NCBI GenBank assembly: GCA_016808115.1
Contig: JAEQBH010004412.1
Location: 248,001 to 312,000 of the forward strand
Source of the DNA: Tetrastigma voinierianum
Taxonomy: Eukaryota > Streptophyta > Magnoliopsida > Vitales > Vitaceae
Reading direction: 5' to 3'
Length of the DNA stretch: 64,000 bases
The position numbers and the translations under genes were made by a program. The notes under the pieces are model-generated. The model worked only from the letters and a program-made list of their open reading frames with translations, was not told the DNA's origin and ran no database searches. Shown here one piece after another: positions 42,931 through 52,786 of the stretch (positions within the stretch are counted from its first letter, which is position 1; each line of letters begins with the position of its first letter).

Positions 42931-43976
42931 TTAATAGTCTAAGTCTTAAGCGTCAAGATATGAATTATGATGATATTTCATTTAGAGTCTGGTTTTAAGA
43001 GCTGCCAAATGTGGGGATTATCATATTCAGTTGAAGCTATGTAGGTGGTTGATGCTTTGAAGCAAAGTGGCTAAATGAGGAAGTGCTAGGACTGGTTAGA
43101 ATGCAAGTGTACCAGCTTTTAGAATACTGTATAACTGCTGCAGTTTTGTAAGTTTTAGCTTTGGCTTTGTGTTTTTTGTACTGTAGTATGAAATCTCTTT
43201 CCTTCTTTTGTACTTTCTCCCACTGTTTAATAGTGTTTCAGTTTCTGATAAAAAGAAGTATAACTGCTTCAGCTTAGAATTCATAAGGAGCTTTTAGCTT
43301 GGACACATCATCATGCAAGTGTGCTAGATTAGAATAGCATAAGAGTGCTGCAGCTTAGAATTCATAAAGAACTTTTAGCTTGGGCACATCATTATTACAA
43401 TCAAAATAAGAGTTTGAACTGACCTTTACTTGACCTATAACCATAATATAAGCTTGAAGATATAGAATAAATCTGATATTATATTCGAGCAATTTAGACA
43501 AACTATTTTAGTGGACAAATATGACAGCTATTGGATCACAAGTACTACAAACAATGTCTTGGGCTCCTTTTCTCATGTTCTTAAAGACTTCACGCTACTG
43601 AAGCACAAATTGTTGTAAAGGACAAAATGTATGAAAATAGGTGGCATCAAAATATCATAGGAGGTTTAGAACTTGAGGAGTCAAGGATGAGATAATGCTC
43701 TTGTTCAAGGAGTTCCATGAGAAAGCCAGATTCGTGAAAAGTTTGAATACCACTTTCATTGTTTTGGTGCCGAAGAAAGGAGGAAAGGGAGGATATAAGA
43801 GATTTGTGACCAATGTGAATATCCTATACAAACTGATCACGTAATGTTCTGGGCCAATAGGGTAAAAGGTAATGAGTAGGTTGGTAAACTTGGTTCAGAC
43901 ACTTTGGCAAGGAGACAGGATCTGGATGCCTCCTTAATTCGTAACGAGGGCAGAAAAAGAAAATGGGGAGGCGCAG
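42931..43976 (+). mobile_element. Further L1 pieces: a 3' tail and an RT N-terminal fragment
   Basis: 43130-43260 is a second L1 3' UTR of the same kind (CCTTCTTTTGTACTTTCTCC, CAGTTTCTGATAAAAAG). 43690-43960 encodes LLFKEFHEKARFVKSLNTTF then IVLVPKKGG and a VNILYKLI stretch (family F-x-E-F-H-x-x-G-K-F-x-K-S-L-N-A-T-F-I, L-I-P-K-K, Y-K), followed by LVNLVQ and GDRIWMPP with one frameshift (family Q-x-A-F-V-x-G-R-Q-I-L-D-A). Two GCAGCTTAGAATTCATAA(G/A)G repeats lie at about 43270-43375. Confidence 0.65.
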
Positions 43977-46230
43977 TGTTAGTTAAGGGTGGACTACAGG
44001 TTGGTTATGCAGGTTGTTATGCCTAGTTGTCACCCCAAGGACAAATGCCCATTTTTGTTAGCTCTTTTTTTTTTTTAAATTACCAGGAGCAGGGAGGGGA
44101 ATCGATTTGGGATTTCCTTTTTGGCAATTTGAGGTTTGTTTTTAGGAGAGCCAGAGGACTCTTGTAATTCCTCTCCCTTATCACCTACTGGGATGCTTAT
44201 ACAAATGCATTTTATATCCCACAAGCTTTAGAAAAATTCCTTCTGTTACCTAACCAGTCTTAATGATAGAGTTGTATCCAAGGTTTTTAAAGTAAAGCGC
44301 ATCGGAGGTGTTTTTATGTTTGTGGAGGTAAGGCGTAAGCCTCAAGCATTGAGGTGTGCTCTTTATGATCACATGCATAATTTAATAAATACTTTATAAT
44401 ATATTAAAAAATAAAATAAAATAGCATAAAATACTTTTCAAAAATAACTTACATTTCATGAAAATATAATGTATAATTAATTTTAAAATTATTATTCTTA
44501 TTTTTACCAAAATAATTTATTATTATATTTTAAAATTGTTTCAAAACAAGTTACTGTAAAATCTTAATTAATATTTTGAATACTAAAAAAATATTAATTT
44601 TAAGTTTTACCAAAAATATTTTATAATTCTCACAAAAACTTAATACTAAAATAGTTTAAATTCAGAAAATAAGTTATCAAAATCTTCATTTTATAAAGTA
44701 CTAAAAACATTTTGAATTCTAAAAATCTTAATTTTGGGGAAATACTAAAGAAATATTTCTATATTTTTAATCATTTTTTATATTTATATTTATTGATTTT
44801 TAAAATAAATCTAAAAAAAGTAAAGATACTACTTATTTTTAATATTTGTATTATATTATTGTTTAAAATAAATTTGAAAGATTTTTTGTGAATATCATTT
44901 AACAATTTTTTTTATTTGACAAACGCTCTTTTTTCCGACATAATACCCTTTTCTATGTATTCCTAATGTTACAAATTTAAATACAAAAATTAGTATAATG
45001 GAGAGAGGAGGGAATGGGCCCACTTATATAATTTCAAAGTACACATGATAGAGAGGAAAGAGGGCTTAATAAAGAAAGGAGAGATTTTTACCCGTACAAT
45101 AGATAGAGAGAGGAGAGTAACGTAGATGCCGACGCCAAAGAAGTGACTTATGAAGAAAGGTAGGTTTTTTTTTGTTTATTTCAAACAGAGTTAGGGCTCG
45201 ACGGAAGAAATTTAGGTTTTTTGTTTTATTTCCAAACGAGTTTAGGCTCTGATTTGAAGAAAGGCAGGGCTTTTATTATCTGAAAAGAGTTAGGGTTTTA
45301 GCGCCACATATGCTAGTTAGTATACAAAAGCGTACACCTTACGCCCTATAATGCTTTCCAGAAAATGAAGAAGGCCATTAATCTTTCCATGTCTCATGCT
45401 TTTCGGGACGCCGGGCTTTTTTTTAAGGCGTCACTGAGGCCGCCCAGAAAACACCCAAAAAACACCGGGTTGTATCACTGGTATTAGAGCATGGAGACTC
45501 GAGCCGTTTGTTGTTGGGAATAAAACTAAGAGAGGATGGATGAAATAGGAGGACTGTGATGGCTTCTGACACAATCAACCCGATTGGCTCTCGCCTAGAT
45601 CATTGGAATCGCTGATGTCGACACTAAATAAAGATGATGGAATGATTAAGTTTAAGGTCGAGGAGAGTTTACTTTCTGCGGTTAGACATTCAGGATGAAG
45701 AACTTTAAGATTGACGCTTCAGATAGCCCTGTGAAAGGATGCATGAAGAACCGCCATTAGAAATTCAAGCCTGGGAAGCAACAAGGAGAAGACAAGATCG
45801 AGAGGCCACTGACCCAACTTTACCCCAGCCAGTAAAATGTTACCGCGAAACTTGAGTGCTGCCGACATTTGATGGGGTAATCAAGATGGGTGGCCTCTTC
45901 CCGAGCCGAACAATATTCGAGATCAACAAACTCACCTCATTGGAAAAGCTTTGAGCCGTCATGTGTAAGGCTCTGGAGGGCGATGCGCTTCCGCATCAAC
46001 ACCAGGATGGAAGAGGGGGGTTTCGTGGGTGGTCGATTTTTCAGTAAGCTACTCCGAATGGTTTCAACCCTGGCAGATGGAACTCTTTTGGATAAGCTAT
46101 TTTCCCTTCGTCAAAACTCCTCGGTCCTGGACTTTTGTAGCCAATTTGAAGTTCTATTGGCGCCGTTGAGGGATTTAGCAGAATCAGTTTTGGAGAGTGC
46201 CTTTGTTAATAACTCCACCTGCTAGATAAT
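43977..46230 (+). mobile_element. Ty3 (gypsy) fragment: LTR, primer site and gag, with hAT-like insertion
   Basis: The LTR is read from TGTTAG (about 43977) to ...GTTGTATCA, the latter interrupted by the hAT-like insertion. CTGGTATTAGAGCATGG at 45478-45494 is close to the initiator-Met tRNA primer site TGGTATCAGAGC. A gag domain follows: KALEGDALPHQHQD near 45967 in a shifted frame, then LADGTLLDKLFSLRQNSSVL and FCSQFEVLLAPLRDLAESVL with ESAFVN at 46068-46213. The family order is L-x-G-x-A-L-x-W-x-x-W, L-x-x-L-R-Q-x-G-S-V-x-x-Y, F-E-x-L-x-A-P-L, L-x-x-x-F-V-x-G-L. No protease, pol or 3' LTR is seen. Confidence 0.7.
44279..45468. mobile_element. hAT-like non-autonomous DNA transposon with 8 bp TSD
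   Basis: Flanked by identical GTTGTATC at 44271-44278 and 45469-45476, an 8 bp duplication typical of hAT. The left end is CAAGGTTTTTAAAG and the right end, reverse complemented, is CCGGTGTTTTTTGGG, an imperfect terminal inverted repeat. Subterminal GGCG-rich words occur at both ends (AAGGCGTAAGCCTC; TTACGCCC, GGGACGCCGGGC), and the centre is AT-rich. No transposase frame is present. Confidence 0.7.
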
Positions 46231-46828
46231 CTTTCATGGAAAATTTGAAAACCAAGAGTTGAATTTGAATATAGATTTTTCTTGCTATAGTTTTGGTGCA
46301 GTGCTTAAGTGTGTCAGATGAATTGAATTGAATTTTCCATCATCATGAGAGTCTTATCATTATATATAGAAGCTGGTAGAGTGCTACAAAATATTACAAG
46401 ACTGAATTTCAGCTTATTACAAGGTTGAATTAGGCCACTTTTCACACCACAATGTCAACAGCTAGTCTAGCTTAAACAAGGAAGTTCCCAGTACATTATT
46501 CATCAAAAAAAAGGAGGAAGTTACAGTACATCAGTTAGTCTAGCAAGGATCATGGCTTCGGGAAGTTGATTTGATCACAGCTCATATCTAATCGACTGGC
46601 GCAACACATGTGGCACCCACTCAGCTGTTATCTATGGCAGGAGGATGATCCTTTGTCTACACATCTTATTCTTATTAAACGATTTTTTTCTTGATACCGG
46701 AAATTGTCCTCCTATATATTGTATATGATTCATGCTGTCCCACAGATAGCCCAAGTTGATAAAATTCTTTTCCTTTTGCCTTGTTCTTTGCATGTTTGTT
46801 CAATCATTGAGCTTATGTACGCTTTTAG
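46231..46828. other. Copy 2 intron 3, right part
   Basis: 46250-46560 is repeat-like (CTACAAAATATTACAAGACTG with TTATTACAAGGTTGAA echoes, resembling an antisense LTR) but is not assigned. 46690-46828 aligns with copy 1 intron 3 just before exon 4. Confidence 0.4.
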
Positions 46829-46935
46829 GAAAATGCTAATGCTCGAAGGACGGTGGATGATTTTCACTTGGTGGAGGTTGCTCCAAGAGTTCCTATCTAA
46901 AATTGTTCCAGTTGGTCAATCACATGCCGCTGCAA
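46829..46935 (+). pseudogene. GCN2: GCN2 copy 2, exon 4 (end of RWD)
   Basis: Acceptor CGCTTTTAG/. In phase it begins ENANAR (family A-N-A-N-A-R), shifts to GRWMIF (family G-R-V-M-I-F), reads HLVEVA in the original frame (family N-L-V-E-A-A), then LLQEFLSKIVPVGQSHA in the second frame (family Q-E-F-L-S-E-I-V-P-V-G-Q-S-H). Two compensating shifts are needed. The second part is nearly family-perfect, which makes the GCN2 assignment firm. Confidence 0.8.
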
Positions 46936-47520
46936 GCCCCTAAACTTCGCAGCTTAAATATTGATTGTTGTTTCAACTGCGTTCCTATTGATTCATCAAG
47001 GTCTTGAAACATTGTAGATATAAGTTCCTGGATGTTATAAAATGTGAACTGTTAATTGTGAACTATAACGACGTATTGAATTCCTAAGCCGCTATAGGTT
47101 ATATTCTTTGTGCTAATCTTGTTTACTGTGCAACCTACTTGATTTCTGTTGTATCATGCCAGATAAAATTTTCTAAGAGAAGTATTATTATTTGTTCTTT
47201 TTTTGGAACCAGTACAGCAGCATTCAATGCCATGAATTTTAAGTGTAGAATCTGTTAACCTCACAACTTACTATGACGGCTGTCGTATCAAGGCAGACAA
47301 AATTTATTGTCCTTACTTATTTTTGGGCGCAACTTAGCGCCTGTTTTAATACAAAAATAGTGTTTCTTTTTAATCAAGCAAACATTCAGTGTTATGAGTT
47401 TTAAGTTATAGTTAAGGAGAGAAACTTTCCAAAATACAAATGATGATAAAACAATTGAGAAAATGCCAGCAAAGGCAGCAAGATAGCTATATGAATCAAG
47501 ATGAAAGAAGAACACATATA

Positions 47521-48057
47521 GATATATTTACACCCACAACACTTTGGGGCAGATAATCTCATTCGCTGGTTCCCATTAGCTTCCTAGTCGCTAGTTATGA
47601 CTTAAGAGATGGTTTATTTCAGCTTGGACCCACGCCTCTAAAAGGCACGCTAAGGCTCTAGGCCTTAAGGCACAAACTAATTCTTTAGTTTTTGATCGAT
47701 ACAACCACTCCCTTAGTTATAGACTCTCAACTTCCAAGACATGCGCCTATTGGGAGGTGCGCCTTGTAGATTATTATTATTCCCTTTTTTGAACTCTTTT
47801 AATCTCAAATTTTTAATTATATATCGAAATTTATGTGTAATTTCATTATTATTTTATTAAAATTTTCTTAAATGTTAGAGTAAAATCTTTAAATTAATAT
47901 AATCATATTTTGGAATTATATTTTGGCAAAAGGATGTACATCGCACGTCATATTTCACTCGCTAGACTGGTGCCTCGTGCTAAAGCTACATGAGACTTTA
48001 AAGACCTACATGTGCCTTTAAAACTATGACTAGACCTTGTACTTGTATCAAGGTTTT
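47521..48057. other. hAT-like repeat remnant
   Basis: 47630-47770 has AAAAGGCACGCTAAGG, GGCCTTAAGGCAC and GGGAGGTGCGCCTTG. After an AT-rich centre the block ends CATGTGCCTTTAAAACTATG at 48028. Ends and texture match the repeats at 26113, 33165-33537 and 39800. No gene. Confidence 0.45.
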
Positions 48058-51000
48058 TGTGAAGAGAGAAAAGAGAGAATCCCTAATTTTTTATTATATT
48101 CACTTTAAAAAGACTTTGGCTCTACATTATATTGACTTATATATACACACTATGGGACCCAATTATATATAAGAAAACAAAGAAACATCAGATAATATAT
48201 CTAACACTCCTTCGTCGGAGTACATATGTCACACAACTCAGTTTGTTAAGCAAAATGTATTTAATCTAGGACCTCCGAGAGATTTAGTAAAGATGTCCGC
48301 TACTGGTCATATAAATTGACAAAGTAGCCATATATCCCGATGCGATATTCTCCAAATGACTGAAATTCTAACTTCAATGTGTTTCGTCCTTTCATATTCT
48401 GGTTCCTGACTGAGGGAAATGTTGGATGCTGAGGTACCATCGTAACCCTTGTCTTCTATAAGAGTCATGGAGTCAAGTGATATGGAAACCGGATCTTCTC
48501 AATTTCTTATCATGAAATTGTACAGATATTCAAAGGATGTTCTCCGGGCTTGCATCTGTCAGGATAGAAGTAAAGGGAGTTTTTTTGGGAGGAATTGGGT
48601 GTCATAGAGGCTTCTTATGGAATGGGCCTTGTGCATGGGGTGGGATTTAATATGGTTCAGCTTCTCCTGTATTATGAGGTGTATGAAGAGTGTCTAACTC
48701 AAGGAGAAAGATTCTCTCAAATCATGAAGATTCAGTTTGATAGGATATTCCCTTCTGCAAGTAAACTTTACTTCATGGAGAAGGCTGAATAAATTGTTCA
48801 ATGTCCCAGACTGATCGCTTTTGGTTTCTACACGTGATCGTATGAGCTACTAGTGGTGTTATTCAATGACTTGCTTAGACTAATTTTCCTCACCATTGTC
48901 CCATTTTTCTAGATGCGGGAGGAATTAGAAAGGGTCCCATCCCTTTCATGTGCTCTAAGTCATGTGCTAAGGTTGATGGTCTGTGACATTGGCTACCGGT
49001 GGCAAGGGGCATTTGATTCTGTATTCGCTCTTTCAAATTTCTTTGTTCCTAGTTAAAAACTCAAAGCTTCAGCTGGGCTTTTCTTCAAACATGGAAATAG
49101 AGAGGTGTTTGTAGAGTTGAAGTAAAGAAAGTGAAGCTTTGAGCAGAGTGACCCCATCGGGATGAGAAGGAGAATGACTCTTGTCGACCGTAGAGGTGTG
49201 CACAGAGGGTAAGAAACTTGGGCTAGGGAGGATTACAAACATTGGTCCTTTTGAGGAAGCTCGATGTTAGAAATCCAGAGAACTCGGCGAAGGAGGAGAC
49301 AAGAATACGTAGTTTTTCCCGCATAGAATGGCTAATTTCATAGGAGAAGAAATTGTATAAAAAGGTCACAATGGAAACTGCTCAAGATGAGGCTTCCATA
49401 AAGAGGCGGGCGGCTCTTTCGCCGCTCTCACTGAGGTCTTATTCTCGGGTCTCGAATCAAAGAACTTGGGAGGAGGCGGCTGAGGGGCCTTAAGTCCTTT
49501 GCGCAGAGCAAAGCTGCAACAAGCATCTGACCTGAATGGGGATAAAGCCCCGGGCCTAGATGGCTTTCCTATAGCTTTTGGGCCTGTTTTAGCTGGATTT
49601 TGTAAGGAGGAGGTCATGGTATTCTTTAAGGACTTTGAGCATAATAAGCCTGGGTGAGAAACCTAAATTCTACCTTGGCTTTGACTCAAAAAGAAGAATG
49701 CGGTGGATATTAAAAGACTCAGACTCATTAGCTCGTGAAGGTTTATACAAAAGCCTTGCGAAGGTGCTTAAGTAACAAAGCTGAAAAGAGTGGTAGGACA
49801 AGTAGGTGTTAATAAAGACAAAATGCGCCAGGAGGCAAAGACAAATTTTAAAATGTCATAATTGCTAACGCAGGCCGTGAGATGCTCATTGAAAAGAAAG
49901 GAGAAAGGGCCATTTTGCAAACTAGATATCGAGAAAGCATATGATCATCTAAATTGAATTTCTTACTTGGTGTCATGGAAAATGGGCTTGGGAGGAAATG
50001 GTTAAACCGGATTAAATGGTGCATCTTACGCGACGTTTCTGGTTGTACACTGAACCCCTCCGGTTTCTTTTTCCCTTGAGTTCTTGTCTAAGGCAGAGGG
50101 ATCCTCTTTCTCCCACTAGAAAGGGATGGAGGCCTAGTGGCCCCACTGAGAGCAGCTCAAGGGCCTGTCGCATATAGAGAAGAAACCATGAGGTATGGTG
50201 GTTTTTATTTGAAACAGCGCATGACACTCTTTCCGTTTTGCAGGCATCAGAGCAACTTGCACACCGAGTTGAAGGATGGTTTCCTGAGCTCTTATCTCTC
50301 GCTTCGAGGACACTCTGAACAAAAGCGAAATTATTTCAAAGTAAGCGCTGGGGCAGGCGGATTCGATGGCGCCGAGCCGTGCAAGGTCGAAGCATTGCCG
50401 TCATCCTATTTAGGTCTTCCTTTCTGGGAGCCCCTACAACCCCGCCTGCCTTGGGACGACATTACAGGCTAGTTTAGAAGAGATTGGTTTGTGGAAGAGA
50501 CAATATATATCTAAAGGTGGGAGGATCACTTTATCCGTGAGTACTTATCGAGCTACTCCATATACTTTGTCTTTTTTTCGATGCCGAGACAAGCTAGATT
50601 GGGCGCTGGAACAAAATTCAAAGAGGTTTTCTTGGGGAGGTGCACTGAGAAAAACTTCATCTGTAAGTGGTCGGCGTTTGTCTTTGCATGTAAAAATGGG
50701 AGGTCTTAGGTATTAAGAGCCTCCGCTTATTTAAACAAGGCTCTCGCTTGTGTAAAATGGATTTGGCGCTTTCGTGAAATGAGGAGGGAGTCCTCCGAGA
50801 AATGCCATTCACATTGCAGTTTGGGGAGGAAAGAGGTGGTTGGTGCCTCGCTGATTCGAGATGCTTATGGTTCCGGGGTCCTGAAGGATGAAAGGAAGGC
50901 ATTATTCTCGCTTTCATTGCTTTCCGGGAATGGGAATGAGATTCTCGCTTTGGAAGGATATGAGGGGAAGAGGCCTTTCCTTCTCCTACTCCCGCCTTGC

Positions 51001-52786
51001 CACAAAGAATTTAATAAAGAGGTCTATGTAGCTAATGTATGGGAGCTTCATGTGAGGTGGGCTTGACTCCCCGCTTTGCAGTTTTTAATGGATTGGGAAG
51101 TGGAGGAGATTCAAAATCTTCTCCCAAGCTCTTACAAGATAAAAGAATTCTCCTCTAAAACCAAGATGATTTGATGTTTAAGAGAGTGGTTAAAGATGGG
51201 TGTTTTTAGTTTTAAACTTTTCTATAAGGTTTTGTTTGGTCTAATTTGATTGTTTTTCCACCAACTTATTCGGGAGTAATCGGGTTCCCAACCAAGATGA
51301 GCTTTTTGTTTGAAGCTGGGCAAGGTGTTGACTTGGATCAAATTAAAACGGGAAGAGCTCTAGCCTAATAGATGTTTCCTCTGGTATTAGGATGAAGAGA
51401 CGATGACCATTTGTTATATCGTCTGGCATGAGAGTCAAACATGGATCTCTTCGCATTTTTGGGGTGGAATTGGGTGTTCCCTTATGCTCTGCTTTTTAAA
51501 CCCCTCATCTCGTGTGGGCGTGGCTCCTGTGGGTGGAAAGAGACTAAGAAGGCTGATGGCAGCCACTTCCTACCATTGTTTTGGACTATCTGGGCGTGGA
51601 AAGAAATAACATTGCTTTTAAAATAGTGGGTTTTACCAAAGGACAAGACTCATTCCTGTAATTATCGTCCACAAACATACTAATTATTGTGTCTAGATCC
51701 TTAACATTTTCGACTCTACAGTGCCAGGCGTAGGGTGGTGGGTTTTCATTTTGTTCCTCATGAGGGTCCTTTATTTGTGGGCCTTTGGGTCTTCTCTTTG
51801 GTTTTTAACAAATTGCATTTACTTCATCAAAAAAGTGTTTGGTCATTTTATGGAAGACTGGATTGGATGCAATATGCAAAGGGTACTGTTATCATGTGAT
51901 GAGCTTCATCCGTTTCATCCTTTCCAAATTTAACCTCGGAGAAGGTAAACAAACATAAGGAGTTCACATGTTGCTAGGGCCATAGCTCGATAATTCTGGC
52001 CTTCAGTTATCAGAGATCTGGTACCACTACACGCCGCTTTCTTACCTTCCGGTGACATTAGGGTTACCACCAATGAAAAACACAAAGACTCGGCTAACGT
52101 CTATTTCCAGGTGAGCCAACCAATATGCATCCTGTAACTAATAACCCGGTATGACTCTTCTATTCTCGCGACAAATCACACTCTCGGGCTCGTGTACTTT
52201 TGATTTATCAAAAAATGCGGATTACAACATCCCAATGGCTATCACATGGTGACTGTTGGAATTGACTAACAACACTTACAGGAAAGGAAATGTCTGGCTG
52301 AGTAATGGTGAGGTAGTTCACGACGACGAAGGCCAATATTCCCAAGATCTCCTAAAGACTCCTCCTTGTCCCGGCACAAGCTCTGACATTAGATCCAGGA
52401 GCGTCGAATTTCGGCGATTAACATACCTGCTTTCTTCCCAAGATGTCTAAAGCATACTTCCGCTGTAGAGGACCACCAGAACCAGATCGAGCCATCTCAA
52501 TTCCCGCAAAGCACTCGAGCTCCCCAAGTCTTAATGGAAAATGGCAAAAAGTGTTGCTTTAGTTTCATCACTCATCCCCGATCACCGTCTCTTTACCTAT
52601 ACATCTTCTCTGACCCCCGGATTCTGTGCCTACACCATGTGAAGAGAGAAAAGAGAGAACCCTAATTTTTATTATATCTACTAAAAAAGACTTGCTCTCT
52701 ACATTATATATTGGACTTATATATACACACACTATGGACCTACAATACAAAGAAGAAAAATAAAGGAAAACTGACAATATCTAACA
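48058..52786 (-). mobile_element. Ty1/copia element with both LTRs, split by an L1 insertion
   Basis: LTRs of 149 bp each at 48058-48206 and 52638-52786 share TGTGAAGAGAGAAAAGAGAG at one end and ATCTAACA at the other (TGTTAGAT...CTTCACA on the minus strand). A TGGTGTAGGCACAG stretch lies just inside the right LTR as a possible primer site. Minus-strand pol: KDLGELECFAGIE and QRKYALDIL near 52535-52440 (RT), a TRPD-like block near 52150, NYRAMALATCELL near 52000-51945, HIASNPVFHKMTKH at 51890-51848 (RNase H). After the L1, ERTKHIEV recurs at 48396-48370, then the C-terminal L-x-x-P-R-L-N block near 48270. Gag, protease and integrase are absent, so it was already deleted. Confidence 0.8.
48396..51834 (+). 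mobile_element. 5'-truncated L1 LINE inside the copia element, with 17 bp TSD
   Basis: The flanks GTGTTTCGTCCTTTCAT (48379-48395) and GTGTTTGGTCATTTTAT (51835-51851) match at 14 of 17 bases and both fall in the copia ERTKHI codons, so they are the L1 target duplication. Order inside: endonuclease end (DRFWFLHVIVWATSG, then CPIFLDAGGIRKGPIPF near 48810-48945), linker, RT (LNGDKAPGLDGFPIAF at 49532, KLDIEKAYDH at 49923, NGLGRKWLNRIKWC near 49982), KVEALPSSYLGLPF at 50383, the C-terminal zinc region near 51400-51600, and a 3' UTR ending CTTCATCAAAAAA. Many stops and shifts. Confidence 0.85.

Larger units (their letters stand above)
37811..46935 (+). pseudogene. GCN2: GCN2-like, copy 2, RWD part only, broken
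   Basis: Four exons align in order with copy 1 and with the GCN2 RWD domain: 37811-37914, 40104-40175, 40414-40518 and 46829-46935. Intron sequence beside exons 2, 3 and 4 also matches copy 1, so this is a duplicated genomic segment, not a processed copy. Similarity to copy 1 introns continues to about 47520, including TATCA-GCCAGA(T/C)AAAATTTTCT words and AAGATA(G/A)CTATATGAATCA at 47479. No kinase exon follows. Lesions: stop in exon 1, internal deletion in exon 2, frameshift and CAG-to-TAG in exon 3, paired frameshifts in exon 4. A Ty3 fragment with a hAT-like insertion and several L1 pieces occupy its introns. Confidence 0.75.
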
